NCBI RefSeq assembly: GCF_963664135.1
Contig: NZ_OY760905.1
Location: 186,001-250,000, forward strand
DNA length: 64,000 nt
Direction: 5' to 3'
DNA from: an uncultured Acetobacterium sp.
Lineage (GTDB): Bacteria; Bacillota; Clostridia; Eubacteriales; Eubacteriaceae
Part shown: piece by piece, positions 42,901 to 52,338 of the stretch
Position numbering within the stretch: position 1 is the stretch's first letter
Layout: each line of letters starts with the position of its first letter
The notes under the pieces: model-generated
What the model saw: the letters and a program-made list of their open reading frames with translations, nothing else
Databases searched by the model: none
Told to the model about the DNA's origin: nothing
Translations under genes and position numbers: made by a program

Positions 42901-45243
42901 ATGCAATCAAATCAAACTTTGGCTGAGGCCAGATCAATCAACGTGGAACCCGATGCCTTTTTGGCGGCTTTTCATCCGGGTCCTTATTATTTACGGACCT
43001 TTTCGGATACGGGTAAAGGGGCCGGGCGAAATTATCAGGTCAGTGCTGCCGAGCTGGCGGCGGCTGATTTTCAGGTCGGTTTGCATCTGGTCAATCAGCG
43101 GGATTGCCAGGGGGTCTTCTTTGTCGTCAATCCCGGCGGTCACCGGGACGATGCCATTACCAGGGTGGCAGCACATTTTGTGGAGGCCGACGATCTGCCG
43201 CTGGAGGAGCAGTACGCCAATCTCCAGACCTTCCCCCTGGAACCCTCGATTATTGTTCAGACACGCAAATCATTACACGGGTATTGGCTGTTGCAGCCAC
43301 CGGAGAGCGCCGCTGCGGATCAAGCCCCAAGCCTCAGTTCGTTCAGTTCGATCCAGAAAGCGCTGGCCGCTGTTTTTAAAGGCGATCCGGTGATTTCCAA
43401 TCGCAGCCGGGTGATGCGGTTGCCGGGATTTTTCCATAACAAGAAAGAGCCGGTGCTGGTCACCTGTCTCAAATTCGATCCCCAGCTCCGCTACACCCAG
43501 ACAGACATTGATCTGGCCATTCAGAGCGTCAGCGAATCGGCGCCGTCACCAACCCCGGCCGCTCCGGTGGCAGCGGAAAAATCCGGCAGCAGCCCAACGG
43601 CGATCAGCATTCCCGGTTTCTTTCCATCTGCCGAGGAGGTGGACCCCCAGCGGATGATCAAGTCCTGTGAGTTTCTGATCCACGCCAAAGCCACCGCAAA
43701 AACTTTAAGCGAACCGCTGTGGTATGCCATGATCACCCAACTGGCCGGGCTGGCCGGTGGGGACGCCGCCATCCAGGCGTTGTCCCGGGATCACCCCGGT
43801 TATTCGCCAGCGGCCACCGCGAAAAAAATCGCCCAGTTTAACAGTACCGGGGCTGGACCCATGACCTGCGAAACACTCCGGGGCTGGGGTTATCACTGTC
43901 CCCGGCTGGGCAGCTGTCCGGCGAAATCGCCCTGGGAGCGGGGGAAATCGCCGTTGCCAATCTGGTATTTGAAAAAGCCCAACGGCTATCGGCTGATGCC
44001 CGGGATATTGGCCAATGAACTGGCTAAACACAAGCGGATTTTTTATGCCGGGGAAGCCTACTACCAATATCTGGGTGGGGTCTATCAGATGGTGGACGAC
44101 CGGCACTGTCAGAAGATTGTCCGTAAGTATCTGCGCCCGGATCATGTTCAGATGGCCCAGATCAATGATGTGTTATGCCAGTGGACCGTGGAAATCAGCC
44201 GCAGCGCCGAGGGTCTCAATCGGGATAAGCGCATCATCAATCTCAAAAACGGCCATTACGATCTGGTGACGCGGCAGCTGCTGCCCCATGACCCCGCCAG
44301 CCTATCCACCATTCAGTTGCAACCCCACTATGATGAAAAAGCCGTCGCCCCAATTTTTAGGGCCTTCCTCGCAGACTGTCTGGATGAACCGACGCAGTTG
44401 CTGGTCCAGGAGATTTTTGGTTATCTGCTGATCCCGGAAACCTGCGCCCAGAAAGCTTTTGTGTTTGTGGGCGAGGGCGGTGCCGGAAAATCGACCCTGC
44501 TGTCAGTGGCGCAGGATGTGCTGCTGGGAACGGCCAATGTGTCCAATATTCCCTGGCAGAATCTAGGGGATCGCTTTAAAACGGCGGAGCTTTTTGGCAT
44601 GCTGGGTAATATTTTTGCCGATCTGCCGTCCAAATCGATTGAAGATAACGGTCTGTTTAAAAGTATCACCGGGGAGGATTTCATTACCGCCGAGCGCAAA
44701 AACAAGGACCCCTTTTCCTTTAAAGCCACTGCCCGACTGGTGTTTTCCTGCAACAGCCTGCCTAAAAATCTGGGCGACCGCTCCGAGGCGTTTTACAGAC
44801 GGCTGATCATTGTGCCCTTTCTGCCACCCAAACCCCCGGAGCAACGGGATCTCCATCTTAAGGATAAGCTTAAGGGCGAAGCAGCGGGGATCTTAAACTG
44901 GGCGTTGGCGGGACTGGCGCGGTTACAGGCCAACCAGTATCGTTTTTCCAACTCGCCCCAAAGTGATGCTGCCCTGGAAGACTACCGGATTGCCGGAAGC
45001 TCGGTGCTGTCCTTTGTGGATAAGCTCTGTGTGATTAAAAACCAGACGCAGGTATCCGCCACCGAGCTTTTTCAAGCCTATGCCCATTATTGTCAGGATT
45101 CAGGACTGCGGCCGGTGAGTCAGAAACGCTTCTGGATGGAGTTAAAAGAAGCTTTTCCAGAATTGGAAAAGATCAGGGAACTGGTAACCCGGCGGATTCT
45201 GTATGCCGGAATTGAGCTTCTGGATTTTGAGGCAGCAGCTTAA
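42901..45243 (+). CDS. Phage/plasmid P4-type primase-helicase (RepB-like primase + SF3 helicase)
   Basis: A 780-residue replication protein. Residues about 40-190 resemble a RepB/archaeo-eukaryotic primase (IIVQTRKSLHGYWLL, SRVMRLPGFFH). Residues about 330-470 are a D5_N-like domain (RIFYAGEAYYQYLGGVYQ). A superfamily 3 helicase follows, with Walker A GEGGAGKST near 525 and RLVFSCNSLPKNLGDRSEAF near 613-630 as motif C/arginine finger. Mobile elements use such proteins to start and unwind their own DNA. ATG follows AGGAGG. A 19-bp inverted repeat around an AT-rich core, a possible origin, lies just downstream. No integrase or packaging genes are in the segment. Confidence 0.9.
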   Translation: MQSNQTLAEARSINVEPDAFLAAFHPGPYYLRTFSDTGKGAGRNYQVSAAELAAADFQVGLHLVNQRDCQGVFFVVNPGGHRDDAITRVAAHFVEADDLPLEEQYANLQTFPLEPSIIVQTRKSLHGYWLLQPPESAAADQAPSLSSFSSIQKALAAVFKGDPVISNRSRVMRLPGFFHNKKEPVLVTCLKFDPQLRYTQTDIDLAIQSVSESAPSPTPAAPVAAEKSGSSPTAISIPGFFPSAEEVDPQRMIKSCEFLIHAKATAKTLSEPLWYAMITQLAGLAGGDAAIQALSRDHPGYSPAATAKKIAQFNSTGAGPMTCETLRGWGYHCPRLGSCPAKSPWERGKSPLPIWYLKKPNGYRLMPGILANELAKHKRIFYAGEAYYQYLGGVYQMVDDRHCQKIVRKYLRPDHVQMAQINDVLCQWTVEISRSAEGLNRDKRIINLKNGHYDLVTRQLLPHDPASLSTIQLQPHYDEKAVAPIFRAFLADCLDEPTQLLVQEIFGYLLIPETCAQKAFVFVGEGGAGKSTLLSVAQDVLLGTANVSNIPWQNLGDRFKTAELFGMLGNIFADLPSKSIEDNGLFKSITGEDFITAERKNKDPFSFKATARLVFSCNSLPKNLGDRSEAFYRRLIIVPFLPPKPPEQRDLHLKDKLKGEAAGILNWALAGLARLQANQYRFSNSPQSDAALEDYRIAGSSVLSFVDKLCVIKNQTQVSATELFQAYAHYCQDSGLRPVSQKRFWMELKEAFPELEKIRELVTRRILYAGIELLDFEAAA

Positions 45244-45338
45244 AATAGGTTGCTTAGCGAAAAAATGGCAATTTGTTTGTGGAAACGAAGTAATTTACGA
45301 AAAATCGGAAAGGGTTGGTTTGGCTTATTAGCGCCATC

Positions 45339-45440
45339 GGAAAGGATGGAAAGGGTTTTTCCTATTATGGCGAAAATATTTTTAAAAATTCAATAATCAT
45401 GATCTGGAAAAAACCGGGGTCAACCCTTTCCACCCTTTCC
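45339..45440. repeat. 19-bp inverted repeat around AT-rich core (possible replication origin)
   Basis: GGAAAGGATGGAAAGGGTT (45339-45357) and AACCCTTTCCACCCTTTCC (45422-45440) are inverted copies with one mismatch. A further GGAAAGGGTTGG lies at 45307. The 64 bases between them are strongly AT-rich. Position directly after the primase-helicase gene suggests an origin, but a regulatory stem is also possible. Confidence 0.5.
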
Positions 45441-45606
45441 AAAATGGTCAGCCTGGTTGATCAAGGAGAATGCATTTAAGTCCGGAATAATGCGTAATAC
45501 TACTGTACTCCCTAAACGAACCGACACTGCATCTAGGCGATTATCTTCCCCCGACGAACCCGCTGATGGGGGTAACCTTACCAAATACAAATATCAGGAG
45601 GAAACC

Positions 45607-46002
45607 ATGAAAGCTTTAAAAAACGAGATCACCCGATTATCCGGTCAGATCTTTCGCAACACCCAGTATCTCAATCAGTACGAGAACCAGCTGGCGCTTA
45701 TTTACCGATCCACCCCGGAAACGGCCCACCGCACCCGGAAACGGATTGACCGCTTAACATTGCAGATCGAAGCTGACAGCCGGATGGTTGAAAAACTCAA
45801 TGCCCAAATGATCGCAACCATTGAAGCGTTGAACGACTGGCGGATTCAGGAAATTCTGACCCGCCGTTATATCAATCATGAATCATTTGAAGCCATCGCC
45901 GACGCCATGAATTATGATCTCCGCTGGATTTACCGGCTCCATCAGCAGGGGCTGGAGCTGACCAATCCCATTGGTGATATTTTGCTAAATCCCGTCGCAT
46001 AG
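45607..46002 (+). CDS. DUF1492/ArpU-like phage transcriptional regulator
   Basis: A 131-residue helical protein: an N-terminal coiled coil (LKNEITRLSGQIFRN onwards) with a C-terminal sigma-70-region-4-like helix-turn-helix (ILTRRYINHESFEAIADAM, DLRWIYRLHQQGLE). Such proteins are late-gene regulators in phages of Bacillota. ATG at 45607 follows CAGGAGGA; the in-frame extension upstream to 45457 has no ribosome site. Confidence 0.75.
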   Translation: MKALKNEITRLSGQIFRNTQYLNQYENQLALIYRSTPETAHRTRKRIDRLTLQIEADSRMVEKLNAQMIATIEALNDWRIQEILTRRYINHESFEAIADAMNYDLRWIYRLHQQGLELTNPIGDILLNPVA

Positions 46003-46065
46003 CCATTTAAAGCCAGTATCCCGGGATGCTAAAATGAAATCAAATAAAGGAAAGGAGGACGACCA

Positions 46066-46287
46066 ATGGCACTGACAAGCGATTTTTTAACCAAAAAAGT
46101 TCAGATCCGCTCCAACCACGGCATGGTTGACGGCAAGGAAAAAATCACTGCCCGAACCTATGGGGACATTGCTTCCACCGCCACCGATCAGGCAATTTAT
46201 GACACTGCCCTGATCATTGACGGGCTACAAGAACCTACCCTGGAAGAAGTCATCAAACACGAACTGGCACTGCTGACAATGATTTAA
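46066..46287 (+). CDS. DUF1659 domain small protein
   Basis: A 73-residue protein ending ...GLQEPTLEEVIKHELALL, with ARTYGDIASTATDQAIYD in the middle, matching the DUF1659 pattern. Members are small proteins often found in pairs with DUF2922 proteins, as here. AAAGGAGG before the ATG is strong. Function unknown. Confidence 0.75.
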   Translation: MALTSDFLTKKVQIRSNHGMVDGKEKITARTYGDIASTATDQAIYDTALIIDGLQEPTLEEVIKHELALLTMI

Positions 46288-46432
46288 GGGGAGGCTCTCA
46301 CGAAGTTCTACATCGGTAGAATTCAAATTTAGGTGCGATTAGCAATCGCCCGTTGTCCCCAAAGGGATCAACAACTGGGGTTGGCGGCAATCATTGCCAC
46401 TAACCCACAAAACTAAGAAAGGAGGTAAACAA

Positions 46433-46657
46433 ATGGCAGCAAATACCGTACTGCAACTGACCTTTAAACGCGCCGACTTAAAAACCACCACCATGTCCAT
46501 CACCGATCCCAAAGTCGGGCTCACCGTTGACGAAGTCAACACCGCCATGGCCGGGATGATTCAAAAAGCCATCTTCGCCCCAGATGGCCAGCTGCTGACC
46601 GCCAAGGTTAAAGCCGAACTGGTTATCACTGACAAATCCGCCTTTTCAATGAACTAA
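46433..46657 (+). CDS. DUF2922 domain small protein
   Basis: A 74-residue protein: LQLTFKRADLKTTTMSITDP then GLTVDEVNTAMAGMIQKAIF fit DUF2922. ATG at 46433 after AAAGGAGG is chosen; 13 additional upstream codons would include the ribosome site. Usually found beside DUF1659 genes upstream of lysis genes; function unknown. Confidence 0.78.
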   Translation: MAANTVLQLTFKRADLKTTTMSITDPKVGLTVDEVNTAMAGMIQKAIFAPDGQLLTAKVKAELVITDKSAFSMN

Positions 46658-46692
46658 GGCGACGGTTCCCGTTCTGTAGCCGATTCGTTCAG

Positions 46693-46722
46693 ATTCGTAG
46701 GGGCGTGTATCGCACGCCCGCC
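46693..46722. repeat. GC-rich hairpin repeat, second copy
   Basis: TTCGTAGGGGCGTGTATCGC then ACGCCCGCCCC is the inverted relative of the hairpin at 1551-1580. It lies in the 106-bp gap before the endolysin gene. Confidence 0.45.
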
Positions 46723-46763
46723 CCGCTGGGGCAACTCAATGACAATTAAGAAAGGAAAATAAA

Positions 46764-47309
46764 ATGAACGCCTTTATCAAAAAAATTCAAACCGCTCTTA
46801 ATGACCGGTGTTATGGTCCCGTAAAAGTCGATGGCAAAGACGGTCCTAAAACCAAAAAAGCCGTGACTGCCTTTCAGAAAGCTGCCGGTCTGGAACCGGA
46901 TGGTTTGGTGGGGCCGCTCACTGAAAACCGACTGTTTCGGGAACAGTTGTCAGTGATTTCGATGGACGGCGATGGCGCCACCCCGCACTTTACCAAGGCC
47001 GAATTTGCCTGCGACTGTCAGGGCAATTATTGTGACGGCTTTCCGGCAGCGATGGATCTGGGTTTATTGCTGAAGCTGGAAGCCCTCCGCAATGCCCTGA
47101 ATGCTCCGGTGGTGATCACCTCAGGGCTCCGCTGCGAAATCCGCAACGCCGAGGTGGGCGGCATCCCGGGTTCCAAACACCGTGTCGGCCAGGCCGCTGA
47201 TCTCTACGCCCCGGGGATAGATATTACAAGAGTCGCCAGTATCGCCGAAAGTCTGGGCCTTACCACCATCCTTTATCTGGACCAGGGCTTTGTTCACTGC
47301 GAGGTGTAA
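46764..47309 (+). CDS. Phage-type endolysin: peptidoglycan-binding domain + M15 peptidase
   Basis: A 181-residue protein. Residues 5-60 form a PG_binding_1 repeat (KVDGKDGPKTKKAVTAFQKA, GLEPDGLVGPLT). Residues about 75-181 are an M15A-type D-Ala-D-Ala carboxypeptidase: FTKAEFACDC, VITSGLRC, SKHRVGQAADLY (Zn His and Asp) and the final VHCEV (Zn His). It cuts cell-wall stem peptides. No signal peptide; release depends on the holin encoded next (overlap TAATGA). Good ribosome site AAAGGAAA. Confidence 0.9.
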   Translation: MNAFIKKIQTALNDRCYGPVKVDGKDGPKTKKAVTAFQKAAGLEPDGLVGPLTENRLFREQLSVISMDGDGATPHFTKAEFACDCQGNYCDGFPAAMDLGLLLKLEALRNALNAPVVITSGLRCEIRNAEVGGIPGSKHRVGQAADLYAPGIDITRVASIAESLGLTTILYLDQGFVHCEV

Positions 47310-47719
47310 TGAAAATCAGTGAAATCTCGCTGATCTTTGCCCTGGCAGGCGGGGTGCTCGGCCAAATGCTCGGCGGCTTTGACGGCTTCTTACAATGTCT
47401 GATCGCCTTTGTGGTGATGGATTACGTAACTGGAGTGCTCTGTGCGCTTCAGAAAAAGAAACTGTCCAGCGCCCAGGGCTTCCAGGGCATTCTTAAAAAA
47501 ATCCTGATCTTTATGGTCGTGGGGATGGGAAACCTGCTGGACATCACCCTTCTTGGCGGTGCCGGGGCTCCCCTGCGGGTAGCGATGATCGGCTTCTATC
47601 TTTCCAATGAAGGTCTGAGTATTCTGGAAAACCTCGGACGGCTGGGGGTGCCTTTACCAAAGCGGCTGGAAGCCGTGATTCGGGAGTTGGGGGAGGAGGA
47701 AGAGAAGCAACACGAATAA
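47309..47719 (+). CDS. Phage holin family protein (holin_4 type)
   Basis: A 136-residue membrane protein with three to four hydrophobic segments: ISLIFALAGGVLGQMLGG, LIAFVVMDYVTGVLCA, ILIFMVVGMGNLLDI and GFYLSNEGLSILENL, the standard toxin-secretion/phage-lysis holin pattern. It starts within the endolysin stop and completes a lysis cassette. The last two thirds of the gene plus its terminator are repeated at 55172-55569. Confidence 0.9.
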   Translation: MKISEISLIFALAGGVLGQMLGGFDGFLQCLIAFVVMDYVTGVLCALQKKKLSSAQGFQGILKKILIFMVVGMGNLLDITLLGGAGAPLRVAMIGFYLSNEGLSILENLGRLGVPLPKRLEAVIRELGEEEEKQHE

Positions 47720-47795
47720 ATGGTTTTAGATGATAAACAAGCAACGATTTAATAAACTCACAAGAGTCAATCTTGGGAGTTTATTTTTTTGCCCA
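47396..47795 (+). repeat. 400-bp direct repeat, left copy (holin 3' part plus terminator)
   Basis: Corresponds to 55172-55569 with a few changes and small indels near the holin stop. It ends in the hairpin AAACTCACAAGAGTCAATCT..GGGAGTTT with T7. This is also the hairpin of the terminator-plus-promoter repeat, but the left copy lacks the tail that carries GATACAAT. Confidence 0.9.
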
Positions 47796-47952
47796 GAATT
47801 CAAGCCCGGGTAGCTTAACACCTGACGACTGATTTGATTAGCGAGTCTTTTTGAAAAGATTAAAGAGCGAATCGGTGTTTGCAAAATGTTATCAAATATG
47901 ATAAAAATAATAAATAAGCGTTGATGTTTATGTTGGAAAGCGTCTAGTCGAT

Positions 47953-48324
47953 TTGCAGATGAGTGATGAGGTAGCGTTTTATATAAAAGAAACTGGTGAT
48001 GTACCAATTATGAATTTTTTACTGTCACTCCAACCAAAATTAAGGGCAAAAGCATATAGTGAGATTGAGCTATTAAAAAAACACGGTCCGGTTCTGAGAG
48101 AGCCCTTTGTTAAATCCTTAAAAGGAAAGGAAAACAAGGGCATTTATGAACTTAGGATTAAGTTTTCCTCAGATATATCGAGAATCTTCTATTTTAGTTT
48201 TTAAGATAATACATATGTATTATTAAATGGGTTTATCAAAAAAACCAACAAAACGCCGGATCGCGAACTAGAAAGAGCACGAAAATATAAAGCTGACTAT
48301 GAAAGAAGGTGTAGAAATGTGTAA
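47953..48324 (+). pseudogene. HigB/RelE-family toxin gene with in-frame stop
   Basis: The frame VAFYIKETGDVPIMNFLLSL...LREPFVKSLK...YELRIKFSSDISRIFYFSF is the HigB (phage Gp49-like) RelE-superfamily toxin. It hits TAA at 48202. The same frame continues without shift as DNTYVLLNGFIKKTNKTPDR to a stop at 48324, as expected for a full 120-residue toxin. One base change would explain the break. The 83-residue product lacks the last strand and helix with catalytic residues. Confidence 0.8.
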
Positions 48325-48601
48325 GCCAGGAATAAAATTTGAATCGATAAAAGAACAATTGATGATGGATGAAGAATTCAGACTCGAATATGAAAAGCTA
48401 AAACCACGTTATGAAGTTATTTCTCAGTTTATTGAGGCTCGCAACACCCAACATATGACTTAGGAAGAACTGGCTTTACGGGTGGAAACCCAGAAATCAA
48501 ACATTTCACGATTTGAAAGCGGGACTTATAATCCAACTCTTGATTTTTTTGTAAAGGTTGCAAAAAGTTTAGGGAAAGAGTTGCACATTGAAATTAAGTA
48601 G
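48317..48601 (+). pseudogene. HigA-like XRE antitoxin gene with in-frame TAG
   Basis: ATG at 48317 overlaps the toxin tail. The product reads GIKFESIKEQLMMDEEFRLE and, after TAG at 48461 in place of the usual Gln, EELALRVETQKSNISRFESG and TLDFFVKVAKSLGKELHIEI. The XRE helix-turn-helix would be complete without this stop. Toxin and antitoxin are each broken by a single in-frame stop, so the module is dead unless read through. Confidence 0.8.
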
Positions 48602-48692
48602 AGCAAGTAAGTATCAAATTGATTTCTGATGGGCCCCAGTGCTAGGGACACATTCGTTCCATATCAAAAGTACTTTCTGATCAAATTTTAAG

Positions 48693-48820
48693 AACTTGCC
48701 GGACTCAATCCGGCGAGTTTGTTTTTTTGCCTAATCACCGATAAAAACTTTCCATCAACGCCATTAAATGATACAATAAATCCATTCGAACCATTTAAAG
48801 CAATGGTGGTAATTGCGATT
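48693..48820 (+). repeat. Terminator-plus-promoter repeat, copy T3
   Basis: AACTTGCCGG..CCGGCGAGTTTG with T7, then AATCACCGATAAAAACTTTC and GCCATTAAATGATACAATAA, nearly identical to T4. A CTTAACTT-class motif relative (CCAGTGCTAGGGACAC) lies just before at 48635. Beyond it, 48821-49188 is AT-rich upstream region of the TIR gene with no other gene seen. Confidence 0.75.
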
Positions 48821-49188
48821 GTACTGCCTGAAGTTGCTAGCGAAGTGAACCAGTTCTTTAAATTGTAATTGAGATAGAATCTGACTATAAACAGAATGTA
48901 ATATAGAAGAGTTTTATCAAGCTAGAAATTAAGTTTTGAGACTATGTATGTGATGTTCGGTAATATCCACATGTCATAAAATCGATTTTCAAAAAAGTGA
49001 AAATGTTTACTCTAAGAAGAAAAAATGGTGTAATAAAGTTGAGTTTCATATTGCTAAAAATAACAACACTTCTCTCCTCGACATTGAGGAAAATAGCAAG
49101 TTATCCGTATACTGATACCAAGTACACTTAATCTAATATTATACTGCAGTGAGTTAACAAATTGTTGAAAGAAGTTGGAGGGTAAAAA

Positions 49189-52100
49189 ATGGCGAATATT
49201 TTCATGTCATACTGTCAAAAAGATTCGGACTATGCTGATAATATCGACACCTATTTTAATGGAATCTCAAACATTTCTATACATCGAGATATTAGAGATA
49301 TAGATCAATGGAAAAGTATTCGTAATTATATGGGAACTATCAGAGAAATGGATTTTGCAATATTGATAATTACTGAGAATTATTTAAAATCATTTAACTG
49401 TATGTACGAAGTTTTGGAACTAATGAAAGAACTGAGATTTGAACATAAAATATTCCCTCTAATTGTAGAAAAGAGAATCTATGAAATTCAATATCGGAAT
49501 AGTTGTATCATATATTGGCAAGAACAAAAAAAAGCAACTGAGAAAAGTTTGCAGGAAATTCACAATCCAGAAAATGCACTTTCAGGGTATGATAATTTAA
49601 AAAAAATAAAAAACATTCTAGCAAATATGGATGAATTTTTAGGTATAGTTGCAGATATGAATAATCCAGATATTTTGGATATGAACGAAGCCATTGCTAA
49701 AAAGCTTGATGAGAAAAACTTAGTTGAAATAAAAAAAAACATAAGTATTGATTTAAATGGTCATTCAGAAACAAGCTATGTTATTACTTCAAATATTGAT
49801 GTAGATATAATGCCGTGTTCAGAATATTTAGGTAGAGAACAAGAAATTAGCGATTTAATAAGGCATCTAAAGAGCGGAGAGAAAGCGGTTTTAGTACACG
49901 GTATGGGTGGAATTGGAAAGTCGGAAATTTGTAGAAACTTATACCATTACTACTTGAATGAATATTACGCGTGTAAAAAAAATGAATTCAACCATATTGG
50001 TTTTTTAAAATACGAAAATAATCTTGATGATACTTTCATTAACGGATTTTCTAGCTCTATAATTGCAGGTACTTGGGAGGAAAAGAAAGAGCTGGCTTGG
50101 TCTTTTATCAGAAAATTATCGAATACAGGCAAAACACTGTTGATTATTGATGATGTAAACAAACAGGCTAGTCAAGACCCAAGTTTGAAAAAACTCAGTT
50201 CATTAACATGTTGGATAGTTATGACATCCAGAAACAAACTATTTGAAAAATTCATGCCTTTTAAAATCGAATCGATGAATTATAATTCTTGCAAAAGTTT
50301 ATTTTCTCAAATTTATGGAAAAATTGAGGCAGATGATGAAGAACATTTATTATTTGTAATAAATAATTTAGCACTAGGTCATACATTGACCATAAGGTTG
50401 TTTGCAGCTGTTGCGAGAGATCATTCATGGACTGTTGAAGAACTACGAAAAATGTTAGAAGAAAATCAATTCAGCCTTTCATTTCTAAAAGATGGACAAG
50501 AGCAAAAACTACTTGAAGAATATCGTAAGTTATTTTATTTATCGAATTTAAAAGAGATGGAAATTAATTTACTGGAATCATTTTCTGTATTGCCTTATCG
50601 GATGTTGCCAATAGATTATTGTAACAATTGGATGAAAGGTGATATATCGATCGATTCAGCTGAATTGCTCATCAACGGACTATATCAAAAAGGTTGGCTT
50701 GAATGTGAGGGTAGAACATTCGCAATGCATCCGATTATTAGTGAGACAATTCGATCAGTTAGAGAAGTATCACTCGACAATCACAAGAAATTGTTACTAT
50801 CTTGCATTGCATGTTTAAATTTTGATATAAATAAATTAACTGAAATGGAGATTTCATATAGTATTTTTGCAGAATCATTGATTAAATATTTTTTTAATGA
50901 TAACTCACTTGAAATAGCTGAGTTGTCATCGAACGTTGCTTGGTTAGCATATCATCAAGCAAATTATAAAAAAGCGCTGGAATATAATGAAATGGCTTTA
51001 TTAATCAGGGAAAAAATTCTTGGCAGCATGCATTTGTTAACTGCATCTACGTATAACAATATCGCCGGTGTTTATCATGATTTGGGACAATATGTGATTG
51101 CGCAAGAATGGAATCAAAAAGCACTATCTGTTCGTGAAAGATTATTAGATAATTATCACCCAGAAATTGCGATTTCCTATCAAAACCTAGCGGCTACTTT
51201 TCGACAAATGGGCAAATATAAAGAATCATTAGACTATAATAAAAAAGCCTTATTAATTCGTGAAACGGTATTTGGTTTTAAAAGTAAGGAAACAGCAATG
51301 TCATATTCTAAAACTGCAGATATTTATTATGATCTGGGAAATTATGAAATAGCATTGGAGTTTTACAAAAAATCACTCGCCATACACAAAGAAATTAACG
51401 AATGCGATGATTTTGGAATTGGAATGATCTATAACAATATTGCAGGAGTTTATGACTCACAAGGTAAATATAAAAATGCTCTAGCGTTTTACGAAAAAGC
51501 ACTAATAAAACAAAAAAGAGTTTTTGGGGAAAATAACCGGGAAATTGCAACAACATACAATAATATCGGAGAAATAAATAGAAGGTTAGGAAATTATGAG
51601 AAAGCACTAGAATTCTATGACAGGTCACTAACAATGCGATTAGAGATTTTAGGTCGCAATCATCCAGATATTGGAATGTCTTATAACAATATTGGGGGAA
51701 TTTATAGTTCCATGAGGGAATTTGGAAAAGCATTAGAATTCTATAAAAAATCACTGAGTATTTATAAAAAAGCGTATGATAAAAAGCATCCCGCAATTGC
51801 GAAAACTTACAATAACATTGCAGGTGTTTATCATCAGCAAAAAAAATATGAAGAGGCTATTGACCTATATAAGAAATCATTGGTTATCTTAGAAGAGAGC
51901 TTAGGTTTGGATCATCCTGATGTTGCGACGATTTATAATAACATTGCTGATGTTTTTCAAGAACAAGGGAAAACAGAAAATTCACTGGTATGGCATGATA
52001 AGGCACTAAGTATTCAAGAGAGAAAATTAGGGGAAAATCATCCAGATATTGCGTCCACATATAATAATATTGCAGTAGATTTTTATCTGTTAGGTGATAA

Positions 52101-52212
52101 TGAAAAAGCCACGGAATTTTTAAGAAAAGCATTAGCAATCAAAGAAAAATCGCTTGGAGTAGATCATCCTGAGACTAAGCTTATCTGCGAAAATCTAATT
52201 CGGATTAAATAA
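49189..52212 (+). CDS. TIR - NB-ARC (STAND ATPase) - TPR protein, antiphage sensor candidate
   Basis: A 1007-residue protein. Residues 1-125 are a TIR domain (MANIFMSYCQKDSDYADNI; SFNCMYEVLELM carries a Glu at the catalytic position). Residues about 205-450 are a STAND/NB-ARC ATPase with YLGREQEI, Walker A GMGGIGKS near 238 and Walker B LLIIDDVN near 318. From about residue 590 to the end are some ten 42-residue TPR repeats (TYNNIAGVYHDLGQY and ALEYNEMALLIRE types). Such STAND proteins sense phage products through the TPR array, oligomerise, and fire a TIR that destroys NAD+; this is knowledge of the class. AT-rich, AGTTGGAGG before the ATG. Confidence 0.88.
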   Translation: MANIFMSYCQKDSDYADNIDTYFNGISNISIHRDIRDIDQWKSIRNYMGTIREMDFAILIITENYLKSFNCMYEVLELMKELRFEHKIFPLIVEKRIYEIQYRNSCIIYWQEQKKATEKSLQEIHNPENALSGYDNLKKIKNILANMDEFLGIVADMNNPDILDMNEAIAKKLDEKNLVEIKKNISIDLNGHSETSYVITSNIDVDIMPCSEYLGREQEISDLIRHLKSGEKAVLVHGMGGIGKSEICRNLYHYYLNEYYACKKNEFNHIGFLKYENNLDDTFINGFSSSIIAGTWEEKKELAWSFIRKLSNTGKTLLIIDDVNKQASQDPSLKKLSSLTCWIVMTSRNKLFEKFMPFKIESMNYNSCKSLFSQIYGKIEADDEEHLLFVINNLALGHTLTIRLFAAVARDHSWTVEELRKMLEENQFSLSFLKDGQEQKLLEEYRKLFYLSNLKEMEINLLESFSVLPYRMLPIDYCNNWMKGDISIDSAELLINGLYQKGWLECEGRTFAMHPIISETIRSVREVSLDNHKKLLLSCIACLNFDINKLTEMEISYSIFAESLIKYFFNDNSLEIAELSSNVAWLAYHQANYKKALEYNEMALLIREKILGSMHLLTASTYNNIAGVYHDLGQYVIAQEWNQKALSVRERLLDNYHPEIAISYQNLAATFRQMGKYKESLDYNKKALLIRETVFGFKSKETAMSYSKTADIYYDLGNYEIALEFYKKSLAIHKEINECDDFGIGMIYNNIAGVYDSQGKYKNALAFYEKALIKQKRVFGENNREIATTYNNIGEINRRLGNYEKALEFYDRSLTMRLEILGRNHPDIGMSYNNIGGIYSSMREFGKALEFYKKSLSIYKKAYDKKHPAIAKTYNNIAGVYHQQKKYEEAIDLYKKSLVILEESLGLDHPDVATIYNNIADVFQEQGKTENSLVWHDKALSIQERKLGENHPDIASTYNNIAVDFYLLGDNEKATEFLRKALAIKEKSLGVDHPETKLICENLIRIK

Positions 52213-52338
52213 GTTGGTGCCACATGGGACGACCGTAGATAAAAAATGTTGGTGCACTTTCTGGCACGCATTTGATGTAACTAGATACATTTAAATTAAA
52301 ATTGATCGCTATAATATTGGTGAAAGAAGGATAAGTAT

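Noticed and set aside
42815-43393. 192-codon plus-strand frame overlapping the primase start
   Set aside because: Arg/Ser/Pro-rich out-of-frame shadow; the primase frame has the motifs and the ribosome site.
35792-48463. TAG codons in place of CAG (GNAT copy, HigA) as pyrrolysine or recoded stops
   Set aside because: Both lie in genes with other damage or a broken partner. TAG is used as a normal stop elsewhere in the window (for example at 509, 6057-7031 region and 24040), so decay is simpler.
51000-52200. Repeated 126-base units suspected to be a CRISPR or satellite array
   Set aside because: They are the in-frame coding of 42-residue TPR repeats in the TIR-STAND protein.
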